A stretch of DNA of 35,598 nucleotides from Dokdonella immobilis (GTDB lineage: Bacteria; Pseudomonadota; Gammaproteobacteria; Xanthomonadales; Rhodanobacteraceae), in assembly GCF_900115085.1 (NCBI RefSeq), contig NZ_FOVF01000019.1:1-35598 (forward strand). The letters run 5' to 3'. Position 1 is the stretch's first letter. Every line of letters starts with the position of its first letter. The translations under genes were made by a program, and so were the position numbers. This document shows, in pieces, positions 1-7,876 of this stretch. The notes under the pieces were generated by a model that was given only the letters and a program-made list of their open reading frames with translations, was not told the DNA's origin and did no database searches.

Positions 1-56
1 AGTCGCAGGGCAGGATGCCCGGAGACCACCGCTTTGGGGTGGCCTTCTCTTTGGTT

Positions 57-84
57 ACTTTCTCTTGGCCACGCAAGAGAAAGT
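57..84. repeat. REP-like perfect hairpin
   Basis: An 11-bp perfect inverted repeat (arms 57-67 and 74-84, loop 68-73) containing TTTCTCTTG and CAAGAGAAA. It starts a field of intergenic repeats. Similar TTTCTCTTG/CAAGAGAAA hairpins are, from memory, common between genes of xanthomonads. No T tract follows on either strand, so I do not call it a terminator. Confidence 0.6.
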
Positions 85-660
85 GACTCGCTCGCCGAAG
101 GCGAGTGAAAGCCCTTACCCCCACGAATGCACCGCGCAGCGATGCACGGACAAGCGGAAAGGCCAAGGCACTGGGTCCCTCCCTGCGCAGGGACGACGAT
201 GTAGAAGTTCGAAGTGTGCAGGAAAGCATCGCGCCTGAAGGCGCTCCTACAGTGCAAGCGAAGTGACTCGCTCGCCGCGGGCGAGTGAAAGCTCTGCTTT
301 GGATTCAGGCATGCGCCGCGAAGCGATGTCGATCAGAGCGACAAGCACAATCACTGGATCCCTGCCTGCATAGGGACAACGGCGTGGATGTTCGAATCGT
401 GCGGAAAGGCATCGCGCCTGAAGGCGCTCCTACAGTGGAATTGCAGTGACTCGCTCTACGAAGGCGAGTGAAAGCTCTGCTTCTGCCCTAGGAATACGCC
501 GCGAATCGATGCGCGAACATGCGCAGAAGCCGAGTCACAAGGTCCCGACCTGCGTACGCACGACGACGCAGAAGTTCGAGTCGTGCAGAGAGAGAGAGCA
601 TCGCTCCTGAAGGCGCTCCCACAGTGGAATCGGAGTGACTCGCTCGCCGCGGGCGAATGG
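83..660. repeat. four degenerate copies of a ~183-bp intergenic repeat
   Basis: The sequence GTGACTCGCTC, followed by a GGCGAGTGAAAGC-like stretch, recurs at about 83, 263, 446 and 635, a period of 180, 183 and 189 bp. Each unit ends with a REP-like core close to CGCCTGAAGGCGCTCCTAC (about 230-250, 415-433, 605-623), itself a short inverted repeat (GCGCC...GGCGC). The units have diverged and contain no convincing gene. The stretch 661-810, up to the 3' end of pgpA, shows nothing I can name. Confidence 0.7.
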
Positions 661-810
661 AAGAATGTGCCAGGCAGAATGCGCCATTCAGTGCGGTCTG
701 AAGAACGAAGGGACGACGAGCCGGCTCCCGGCCCGGAAAAAGCCCAGCCGATCCGGCGCCGAATCGCCGCGCCGCCGACCTCGAACCTGCGCAGGTATCC
801 TCTGAACCGA

Positions 811-1299
811 TCAGATCCGAGTGACCAGAGCCAGCGCCATGGCCGCATAGATTCCGGCCAGTGCGTCGTCGAGCATGACCCCGAAGCCCCCCTTCACGTG
901 ACGATCTGCCCACGAACACGGCCACGGCTTCCAGACATCGAACAGGCGGAACAGGAAAAAACCGACCAGCAACCAGACCCAATGCACCGGCCAGATCAGC
1001 AAGGGCAGCAGCGTGATCCACTGACCGACGAACTCGTCGCAGACGATGACGCCGGGATCGCTGATGCGCAATCGTCCGATGACCACATTCGACGCCCACA
1101 CGCCGATCGCGAACGCGACAGCAATGATCGCGACCACGGCGACAATCGGCAATTCGCGCAATCCCAGCCACGGAATCAGCGCAGCGGCTGATCCGGCCGT
1201 TCCGGGCGCGTAGCGGCTGAGGCCCGAACCGAACCCACTCGCGATCCAGCCGGCCGGGTGACCGAGCACCGCACGGCGTTGCTCGCGGTCGAGTTTCAC
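811..1299 (-). CDS. pgpA: phosphatidylglycerophosphatase A
   Basis: Dephosphorylates phosphatidylglycerophosphate to phosphatidylglycerol in the inner membrane. The 162-residue product has the family's usual length and several hydrophobic segments. Signatures visible are CDEFVGQW in the middle, FRLFDVWKPWP, and GGFGVMLDDALAG near the C terminus, which carry the acidic residues expected in PgpA. The start is GTG at 1299; its first base lies in a four-base GTGA overlap with the thiL stop, which indicates translational coupling. It is the last gene of the ribH-nusB-thiL-pgpA operon, an order common in gammaproteobacteria. No clear terminator follows before the repeat field. Confidence 0.93.
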   Translation of the reverse strand: MKLDREQRRAVLGHPAGWIASGFGSGLSRYAPGTAGSAAALIPWLGLRELPIVAVVAIIAVAFAIGVWASNVVIGRLRISDPGVIVCDEFVGQWITLLPLLIWPVHWVWLLVGFFLFRLFDVWKPWPCSWADRHVKGGFGVMLDDALAGIYAAMALALVTRI

Positions 1300-2279
1300 G
1301 TGAAGTGCTCCCAGCCGCGGCGCGGCAAGTCCATCGGGTTTCCATCGCGATCGAGGACGAGAACGCCGCTGCCTCGAACCACGCGCCCGATGCGCGTCGT
1401 CGGCAACCCGCTGGCGCGCAGCGCAGCGAGCGCCGCCTCGACATCGGCTTCGGCGATAGTGAAGGCGAGCTCATAGTCGTCGCCACCGGCCAGTTGCAGC
1501 GTCGACTGTCGATCGGCCACGACCGCGGCGCGGAATGCTTCGGATGCCGGCACCCTGGCCAATTCGATTTCGATACCGACCCCGCTCGCCGCGGCGATGT
1601 GGCCGAGATCGGCGACCAGACCGTCCGAGACGTCAATACAGGCGCTGGCCCTACCGCGCAGCATTTCGCCGACAGCGATTCGCGGCTGCGGTCTATCGAG
1701 ACGGGCGCGCAGTGCTATACGGGCCGACTCTGGTGCCGATGGAACAATGGCTGTGTCCCGTTCCTGCTCACCCACGCAGCCAAGTCCGGCCGCGGCATCG
1801 CCCATTGTTCCGGTGACAAGAACCGCATCGCCCACGCGAGCGCCATCGCGACGCAGGGCCATGCCGATCGGCACGAATCCGAATGCGGTCACGCTGGCCG
1901 TCAGTGGCCCGCGCGTGGTGTCGCCGCCGATCAGCGCAAGTGCGTGTTGCTCAGCCAATTCGGCAAAGCCGCTGGCGAAGTGCTCGACAAATGCGCGATT
2001 GGCATCCGGCAGGGTCAGGGCCAGGGTCGCCCAGGCCGGCGTCGCGCCCATCGCAGCCAGATCGCTGAGGTTGACCGCCAGCGCCTTCCAGCCGATGTCG
2101 GCTGCCTGGGTGTGTAGCGGAAAATGCACGCCGGCGACCAGGGTGTCGGTGCAGACGACGAGCTCGCAGCCGGCCGGAACGGCGACCACGGCAGCGTCAT
2201 CGCCGATGCCGAGCGTGACGTCGGCGCGCACTCGCGCGCAACGCGAGCGGAATAGTTCGATCAGGTCGAATTCGGCCAT
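1296..2279 (-). CDS. thiL: thiamine-monophosphate kinase
   Basis: Phosphorylates thiamine monophosphate to thiamine pyrophosphate, the last step of cofactor synthesis, using ATP. The 327-residue protein is of AIR-synthase/PurM fold. Motifs: GIGDDAAVV (about residues 24-32), CTDTLVAGVHFP (about 43-54), NLSDLAAMGA (about 70-79) and GGDTTRGP (about 118-125), all typical ATP/Mg-binding elements of ThiL. It begins 25 nt after nusB and overlaps pgpA by four bases, so it is inside the operon. thiS and thiG for the same pathway lie about 25 kb away in this window. Confidence 0.95.
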   Translation of the reverse strand: MAEFDLIELFRSRCARVRADVTLGIGDDAAVVAVPAGCELVVCTDTLVAGVHFPLHTQAADIGWKALAVNLSDLAAMGATPAWATLALTLPDANRAFVEHFASGFAELAEQHALALIGGDTTRGPLTASVTAFGFVPIGMALRRDGARVGDAVLVTGTMGDAAAGLGCVGEQERDTAIVPSAPESARIALRARLDRPQPRIAVGEMLRGRASACIDVSDGLVADLGHIAAASGVGIEIELARVPASEAFRAAVVADRQSTLQLAGGDDYELAFTIAEADVEAALAALRASGLPTTRIGRVVRGSGVLVLDRDGNPMDLPRRGWEHFT

Positions 2280-2304
2280 GGCGGCTGAGGCCGACCGCGC
2301 CGGA

Positions 2305-2766
2305 TCAGCGGCCCTTGCCGCGGTACTCGACGGCGCGCCACTCGGCGGCCAGCTTGTCGAGCACGCCGTTGACGTAGGTGTGGCCCTGGTCAGCGCCGAA
2401 GCGCTTGGTCACTTCGAGCGCCTCGTTGATGATCACGCGATACGGTACGTCGGGGCGATGGCGCAGTTCGTAGGCGCCGATGCGCATGACCGCGCGCTCG
2501 ATCGGATCGACTTCGCTGATTTCGCGATCGATGTGGGTGCGGATGCCGGCATCGAGTTCGGCCAGGTGCTTCTCGACGCCGCGCAGCAGATCCTCGAAAT
2601 ACTCGAGGTCGGCGATCTCCATGTCCTGCTCGTGGCGGAACTGCTCGATCACCTGGATCATGCGGTTGCCGCCGACCTGCCAGGCATAGATCGCTTGCAG
2701 GGCCCGTCGGCGCGAACGCGAACGTGCGGCCAGGTCGACACCTTCGGGACGGTTACTCGCATTCAC
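2305..2766 (-). CDS. nusB: transcription antitermination factor NusB
   Basis: RNA-binding all-helical protein that, with NusE (S10), assembles on boxA RNA and prevents premature termination in rRNA operons. The 153-residue product matches the family length. The N-terminal [13 protein letters not shown] and the C-terminal [17 protein letters not shown]...[13 protein letters not shown]...[10 protein letters not shown] blocks are diagnostic. The ATG overlaps the ribH stop codon in a four-base ATGA, so the two are coupled. The ribH-nusB pairing is widespread in bacteria. Confidence 0.95.
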   Translation of the reverse strand: MNASNRPEGVDLAARSRSRRRALQAIYAWQVGGNRMIQVIEQFRHEQDMEIADLEYFEDLLRGVEKHLAELDAGIRTHIDREISEVDPIERAVMRIGAYELRHRPDVPYRVIINEALEVTKRFGADQGHTYVNGVLDKLAAEWRAVEYRGKGR

Positions 2767-3227
2767 AGCTGTTTCTCCAGATCGATCATTTCAAGCGCGG
2801 CCAGAGCGATTTCCTCGCCCTTGTTGCCGTGGGCGCCGCCGGCACGCGCCTCGGCATCGGCGTGCACCTCGACCGCCAGTACACCGTTCAGTACCGGCAG
2901 ACCGGATTCGAGGGCGACGCGCATCAGGCCCTCGGCGCAACCATCGGCGACGTGCTCATAGTGACGGGTATCCCCGCGCACGACGCAACCCACGGCCAGG
3001 ATGGCGGCATGCTTGCTGGCCCTGGCCACGCGCGCCGCCGCCATCGGGATTTCCCACGCGCCCGGCACACGGATCAGGTCGATCGCTTCGGCGGCTACGC
3101 CGTGGTCCGCCAACGCGCGCATGGCGCCATCGATCAGCGCATCGACGATGCGTGGATTCCAGCGGCTGGCGATGATGGCGAGGCGGGAGTCGGGATGGGC
3201 CCGGACGGTGCCACTGAAGACGGTCAT
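2763..3227 (-). CDS. ribH: 6,7-dimethyl-8-ribityllumazine synthase
   Basis: Condenses 5-amino-6-ribitylaminouracil with dihydroxybutanone phosphate to form lumazine, the precursor of riboflavin. The 154-residue product carries SRWNP (about residues 21-25), VPGAWEIP (54-61), [10 protein letters not shown] with the catalytic histidine at residue 89, and NGVLAVEV. It is the first gene of the operon. Upstream riboflavin genes that often precede it (ribD, ribE, ribBA) are absent: a peptidase gene on the same strand ends about 215 bp upstream. The ribosome-binding site before the ATG is weak. Confidence 0.94.
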   Translation of the reverse strand: MTVFSGTVRAHPDSRLAIIASRWNPRIVDALIDGAMRALADHGVAAEAIDLIRVPGAWEIPMAAARVARASKHAAILAVGCVVRGDTRHYEHVADGCAEGLMRVALESGLPVLNGVLAVEVHADAEARAGGAHGNKGEEIALAALEMIDLEKQL

Positions 3228-3396
3228 GGAATCGGATTCGAAAGGGGCGGGCCGGCACGCGGCAGCCAGCGCAAGGCGCGCAGTCTAACGGACTGCGGCC
3301 CGGGGCCAAAGCCGAAGGCAGGCCCGACTCGCGGCGGTTCGCCGCAAGGGCCACGCATCCAGCGCATCACCTCCGTTAGGACGCGCGGGCCCGGCA

Positions 3397-3426
3397 AGGC
3401 CACCTGCCCGGTTCGGCAGGTGGCCT
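3397..3426 (-). terminator. strong hairpin after the peptidase gene
   Basis: A perfect 12-bp inverted repeat (arms 3397-3408 and 3415-3426, six-base loop), core GGCCACCTGCC/GGCAGGTGGCC, lies 15 bp past the stop of the secreted peptidase. No T tract follows on the minus strand, so it may act as a transcript 3' end or as a Rho-independent terminator of weak form. Confidence 0.6.
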
Positions 3427-3440
3427 GCGCGGGCCGACCG

Positions 3441-5150
3441 TCAGTTTTCGAAGCCGTGGGCGAAGATCAGGTCGGTCGATGGCACCGTGACGTTGTACGT
3501 ACAGCTGGTGTTGTAAGCCGATCCGAGCGCAGCAATCTGACTCGGCGAATAGCCCATCGTGGCCGCCGCGGTGATGATCGCCTGCGCAGCGTCCTTCTGG
3601 TTCGAGCTGGCGCTGGTCATGGCCAGGCCGCGCAGCATCGCCTTGTCCATCGCGTCGCGACCGATCGCAACCCAGGCGACCAGGTTGCACGATGCCCAAT
3701 ACTGGCCCTGGGCATGGATACCCGAACCGAGATTGCCGGGATAGGTATGCGTGAGGTTCCAGTTGGTGACCCGGCCGGGCCAGGTGTCGGTGCCGTGGCC
3801 GTCCCAGTGGAACATCCAGAACCACTGCGGGTCGGATGGCGTCCAGTGGCCGGTCGAGCGGTTGTAGGAGCTGGCGAAGTAGTCGCCGACGCCCTCCGAG
3901 AGGCCCTGGGTCTGCGACAGGCCGCCGTTGGTGACCCAGTCGTGCAGGCCGTGGCCGAGCTCGTGCAGGACCACGTCGGCGTCCTCGGCATCGTCGACGC
4001 CGCCCTCGCCGAAGGTCAAACGATCGCTCGAAGGCGTGAACGAGGAATTGTCGTCGCCGTTGAAGCCATGCGGATCGAAGCGCACGCCGCCGGCCACCGT
4101 ATTCGGCACGACCGTCACACCAAGGGTCAGGTTGAGGTAACGCATCTGCTTGTCGATCAGATGGTAGACATGCGGGCCCTCGAACTTCTGGTCGTTGCGG
4201 GTCGTGCTGAAATCCGATGTCGCCGGGGTCGGGCAATCGTTGACCCCGCCGGACGGTGCATCCCAGTCGTCGCAACGCGCCCACGGTCCTTCGAGCCGGA
4301 ACACACCGGCTGCCGATGTGATGTCGTTGAGCGTCACGCTCTGCAGCTGGGCGGTCAACTGGGCCGAATCGGCATCGTTCGAATCGGTGTATCCGGTCTG
4401 TCCGTAGGTCGCGCCCGAGGTCGTCATCGGATCGGGGTCGAAGACCGTGGCCGTGCCGTTTACGTAGAGGCTGGTGTCGTGCGAATCGATGATCTCGCCG
4501 GTCGCGGCGTCGGCGACCACTTCCCAGGCGCCGCTGCGCGAAACGTCGCGCAGCACATACACCCAGACCAGCCGGGTCGGTGCCGAATCGGCGTAGACCA
4601 TCAGGCGCGGCGAAGTTTCGTCCTGCGCCGAAGTCATGCCGAGGGTACGCTCGACGTCCTGACGCACTGCATCCACCGAACGCGCCGGGGTCGTCGCGAT
4701 CGCATCGATCCGCGGGCGCGCTTCGCTGCTGACGAACAGGATCTCGCCATCCTTGCGCACCGTGACCGCGATGTCGCTGCCGTACACCGGCACGTCGTTC
4801 AGGGTCTGCGTGAAGCGTACGACCGAAAATGCGCCATCGTCTCGCTGGAACGCGGTCTGCAGCCGGGCCGGGCTCGAATCGATGCCGAGCCGGGCGGCGC
4901 GGGCAACGAGGAATTCGCGCGCCATCGCCTCGACACTGCCCGCCTGGCGGGCACGGAAGGCGGGCTGGTAGAGGACGACCGCGCGGCCATCGGCAGCGAA
5001 TCGCCCTTCAGGCGTATCAAGGCTGGTCACGGCGTTGAAGGCGAGGCGGCCGGAATCCCCGGCCAGTGGTGCCTGCATGGCATAGGCCGGCATCAGCGCG
5101 AACGAAATGGCCAGGGCGAGCGGGAAACGCGAAATACTGGAACGGGTCAT
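3441..5150 (-). CDS. secreted thermolysin/fungalysin-like zinc metallopeptidase
   Basis: A 569-residue exported protease. A signal peptide (about residues 1-24, ending AYA) precedes a propeptide of FTP/PepSY type (about 40-215: ...RFTQTLNDVPVYGSDIAV, VWVYVLRDV...WEVVADAATGEII). The catalytic domain has the zinc motif HELGH (H396, E397, H400) and a downstream glutamate in LSEGVGDYF (E419), the gluzincin arrangement of MEROPS families M4 and M36; the GIHAQGQYWA block and C-terminal helices look more like fungalysin (M36). The last residues are DLIFAHGFEN, a short tail resembling the internal DRIFGDGYEG of the secreted protein at 7877-10771. It is preceded by a 272-bp region shared with the divergent metK. 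Substrate unknown. Confidence 0.88.
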   Translation of the reverse strand: MTRSSISRFPLALAISFALMPAYAMQAPLAGDSGRLAFNAVTSLDTPEGRFAADGRAVVLYQPAFRARQAGSVEAMAREFLVARAARLGIDSSPARLQTAFQRDDGAFSVVRFTQTLNDVPVYGSDIAVTVRKDGEILFVSSEARPRIDAIATTPARSVDAVRQDVERTLGMTSAQDETSPRLMVYADSAPTRLVWVYVLRDVSRSGAWEVVADAATGEIIDSHDTSLYVNGTATVFDPDPMTTSGATYGQTGYTDSNDADSAQLTAQLQSVTLNDITSAAGVFRLEGPWARCDDWDAPSGGVNDCPTPATSDFSTTRNDQKFEGPHVYHLIDKQMRYLNLTLGVTVVPNTVAGGVRFDPHGFNGDDNSSFTPSSDRLTFGEGGVDDAEDADVVLHELGHGLHDWVTNGGLSQTQGLSEGVGDYFASSYNRSTGHWTPSDPQWFWMFHWDGHGTDTWPGRVTNWNLTHTYPGNLGSGIHAQGQYWASCNLVAWVAIGRDAMDKAMLRGLAMTSASSNQKDAAQAIITAAATMGYSPSQIAALGSAYNTSCTYNVTVPSTDLIFAHGFEN

Positions 5151-5368
5151 GGGGGCCTCGTGGACGGTGCATGAATGCCGAGTCTAGCCGCATGGGCCGG
5201 CCCTGAACTCCGCCCCGAGTCGCGGATTCGCGCACACTCGCGCCGGATCGACCCGTTCTGACTTCCCCGCACCCCCATCACGGAGACGCATCCGATTGTC
5301 ATGTCCGAACGGCAGGATTGGCCCTGTCTCCCGCTCATTGCTACCCTGCAAAACCCGGAGCAGGCGTG

Positions 5369-5413
5369 TATGATGCGCGCCTTTATTTATCCATCCATCC
5401 GCATTGAAGGATA
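5369..5413 (+). promoter_or_regulatory. metK promoter -10 and candidate methyl-cycle operator
   Basis: TATGAT at 5369-5374 is a good -10 box; I see no convincing -35. At 5396-5413 lies CATCCGCATTGAAGGATA, an imperfect palindrome (ATCC, eight bases, GGAT) that overlaps the AAGGA ribosome-binding site at 5407-5411. The same layout occurs at the ahcY (12680-12697) and metF (15477-15494) promoters. A repressor of SahR type would fit by function, but no regulator gene is in the window. I found no SAM-riboswitch elements in this leader. Confidence 0.5.
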
Positions 5414-5422
5414 TATGACGCA

Positions 5423-6622
5423 ATGAGCAGCACCCTGTTCACCTCCGAATCGGTTTCCGAAGGCCACCCGGACAAGGTCGCCGACCAGATTTCCGATGCC
5501 GTGCTCGACGCCATCCTGCTGCAGGACAAGCGCGCCCGTGTCGCCTGCGAGACCATGGTCAAGACCGGCGTGGCGATCGTCGCCGGCGAGGTGACCACGA
5601 GCGCCTGGATCGACCTCGAGACGCTGACCCGCAAGGTCATCCTCGACATCGGCTACAACAGCTCGCATGTCGGTTTCGATGGCGAGACCTGCGGCGTGCT
5701 CAACCTGATCGGCAAGCAGTCGCCCGACATCAACCAGGGCGTCGACCGCAAGAAGCCCGAAGAACAGGGTGCCGGTGACCAGGGCCTGATGTTCGGCTAT
5801 GCGACCAACGAAACGAAGGAGTTCATGCCGGCCGCGATCTACTACTCGCACCGCCTGGTCGAACAGCAGGCCAAGGTGCGCAAGAAGAAGAACTCGCCGC
5901 TGCCGTGGCTGCGTCCGGATGCGAAGTCGCAGGTGACCCTGCGCTACGAGGATGGCGTCGCCGTGGCCATCGATGCGGTAGTGCTGTCGACCCAGCACGA
6001 TCCGTCGGTCAAGCAGAAGGACCTGATCGAGGCGGTGCGCGAGCATATCCTCAAGCCCGTGCTGCCGGCCAAGTGGCTGCACAAGGGCACCAAGTTCCAC
6101 ATCAACCCGACCGGCAAGTTCGTCATCGGCGGCCCGGTCGGCGATTGCGGCCTGACTGGACGCAAGATCATCGTCGATACCTACGGTGGCTGGGCCCGCC
6201 ATGGCGGGGGCGCATTCTCGGGCAAGGATCCGTCCAAGGTCGATCGTTCGGCCGCCTATGCGGCGCGCTACGTGGCCAAGAACGTTGTCGCGGCCGGCAT
6301 CGCCGACCGGTGCGAGGTGCAAGTCAGTTACGCAATCGGCGTGGCCGAGCCGACCTCGATCTCGGTAACCACCTTCGGCACCGGCAAGATCGCCGACGAG
6401 AAGATCGAGAAGCTGATCCGCAAGCATTTCGACCTGCGCCCCTACGGCATCATCAAGATGCTCGACCTGGTCCATCCGATGTACCAGCGCACCGCCAGTT
6501 ACGGGCACTTCGGCCGCGCGCCGGAGCTGGTCAAGCTGGCCGATGGCTCGTCGTTCACGGCGTTCTCGTGGGAGAAGACCGACAAGGCCGAGGCGCTGCG
6601 CTCGGACGCGAAGCTGAAGTAG
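5423..6622 (+). CDS. metK: S-adenosylmethionine synthase
   Basis: Makes S-adenosylmethionine from methionine and ATP in the cytosol. The 399-residue product has [18 protein letters not shown] at the N terminus, [12 protein letters not shown] (about residues 115-126) and [16 protein letters not shown] (about 256-271), all canonical for MetK. The chosen ATG has AAGGA 11 bases upstream; an ATG at 5415 opens only a three-codon frame. It is a monocistronic unit, closed by a hairpin at 6637-6661. It is one of three methyl-cycle genes here with a common palindromic site near the promoter. Confidence 0.97.
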   Translation: MSSTLFTSESVSEGHPDKVADQISDAVLDAILLQDKRARVACETMVKTGVAIVAGEVTTSAWIDLETLTRKVILDIGYNSSHVGFDGETCGVLNLIGKQSPDINQGVDRKKPEEQGAGDQGLMFGYATNETKEFMPAAIYYSHRLVEQQAKVRKKKNSPLPWLRPDAKSQVTLRYEDGVAVAIDAVVLSTQHDPSVKQKDLIEAVREHILKPVLPAKWLHKGTKFHINPTGKFVIGGPVGDCGLTGRKIIVDTYGGWARHGGGAFSGKDPSKVDRSAAYAARYVAKNVVAAGIADRCEVQVSYAIGVAEPTSISVTTFGTGKIADEKIEKLIRKHFDLRPYGIIKMLDLVHPMYQRTASYGHFGRAPELVKLADGSSFTAFSWEKTDKAEALRSDAKLK

Positions 6623-6636
6623 CCTCCTCCCAGGTA

Positions 6637-6661
6637 CCCGCCGGCCTCCGCCGGCGGGTTT
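6637..6661 (+). terminator. metK terminator
   Basis: An eight-base stem CCCGCCGG/CCGGCGGG (6637-6644 and 6651-6658) with a six-base loop, followed by TTT, 15 bases after the metK stop. The T tract is short. Confidence 0.75.
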
Positions 6662-6748
6662 CCCGGATTCCATGCATGCAGTAGGCTTGAAGGCCTAACG
6701 GCATGCTTGCGCTCCCTTTCAGCATGCCATCCACTTCTGGAAGACCGC

Positions 6749-7768
6749 ATGCTGAATTTCGGACGCCTGAGGGCCATCGGGCCCCTGTACTGTTTTCTTG
6801 CCGCCTTGTATTTGCTGGCCTTCGCCAGCATGGCCCATGCCGGCCCCGCGCAACCCCCACTGGAACAGCTGTTTTCCCCGGAATCGCGCCTGATCCTCGG
6901 CGAGCTGACCGAGATCAACCCGGCCGGCCGCCTCGTCTTCAAGCGCATCAAGGTCTATGGCAAGGCCGTCGACGTGCCCGAGCTGGTCGATGTGCGCGCC
7001 GGCGAAGACGCCATGTCTTCGGCAAGGATCGGTGAGACCTATGTGGTCGGCTACACCTTGTTCCACCACGACCGCCAGCACCCCGGCGGCATGGCACCCA
7101 ATCGGCGCGGCGGCGTGCTGACCACCAGCGTCGGTCTCGAGCCCGCGCTGTTCAGGAATACCGAGACGATCCAGAAGATCCTTGCGCTGGCGCAAAGCGA
7201 ACGCGGACGGGAATCCCGACGCTTGCGCCGACTCCTGATGAATGCGCTGGTGGGCGATGACCGCCCTCTCCAGTTGCTCGCTGCCGGACAGGTTGCATAC
7301 GACATTGAACTCGGCAAGCGCTTGAATGCAAAGGATCGCGCGGCCATTGCCCGTATCGGCGGGGACCCCGAAACCAGTCTGCCGGTGCGTTTGCTGCTGA
7401 TCAGTGCAGCAGCCGAGAGGCCGCGGATACTTGGCGACTGGTGGGCCGATGCGATCCGGGCAGTACTGGCATCTACGCCGATAGGCGGATATGCTTCTGG
7501 TGCTAAAGACCCGACGGGCCTTGTGCTTTTGGCGTTCGCTGAGCTCGAGGCCAAGCTTGTTCCGGTTCCGCTGGAATCCGTGACCCGCTGGCTGCGCAGC
7601 CCCAACCGGCTGTTCGTCGAAAGGGCCTGCGCTGTTCTGGGGACCGTGTACCCGGCGGACAAACAAGGGGCGCTTGAGGAGGCGCTGGGGGATTCCTCCC
7701 TGACTCAGGAAAACAAATCCTATCTCGACGATCAGTTGAACCTGCTCACCCGCCCCCCCGGGGGCTAG
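6749..7768 (+). CDS. secreted protein of unknown function
   Basis: I do not recognise this family. From the ATG at 6749, preceded by GGAAG eight or so bases upstream, the product is 339 residues; an upstream TTG in frame (6707) is less likely because it has no comparable ribosome-binding site. A signal peptide of about 31 residues (hydrophobic PLYCFLAALYLLAFASMAHA, cleavage after AHA) points to export. The mature part has an N-terminal region rich in beta-type sequence and then leucine/alanine-rich helical stretches (about residues 145-330: RRLRRLLMNALVGD, SLPVRLLLISAAAE, FVERACAVLGTVYP) that could form HEAT-like helical repeats; this is inference. It lies between metK and another secreted protein gene, possibly unrelated to either. 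Confidence 0.7.
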   Translation: MLNFGRLRAIGPLYCFLAALYLLAFASMAHAGPAQPPLEQLFSPESRLILGELTEINPAGRLVFKRIKVYGKAVDVPELVDVRAGEDAMSSARIGETYVVGYTLFHHDRQHPGGMAPNRRGGVLTTSVGLEPALFRNTETIQKILALAQSERGRESRRLRRLLMNALVGDDRPLQLLAAGQVAYDIELGKRLNAKDRAAIARIGGDPETSLPVRLLLISAAAERPRILGDWWADAIRAVLASTPIGGYASGAKDPTGLVLLAFAELEAKLVPVPLESVTRWLRSPNRLFVERACAVLGTVYPADKQGALEEALGDSSLTQENKSYLDDQLNLLTRPPGG

Positions 7769-7876
7769 CAGGTCCGACAGCACGGACCCGAATGATCGAA
7801 ATTTTGACCGAGCGGCACACTGCGGCCACTCGTTGAAGCGCAAGTACGAACCGTATCTTGATGAGGAGCCTTCAAC

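Noticed and set aside
2724-5174. 816-codon open frame on the plus strand
   Set aside because: Covers ribH and the peptidase on the opposite strand; the product has no domain and the opposite-strand genes are certain.
5340-5422. SAM riboswitch ahead of metK
   Set aside because: I found no conserved SAM-I or SAM-II elements; the leader after the -10 is only about 40 bases.
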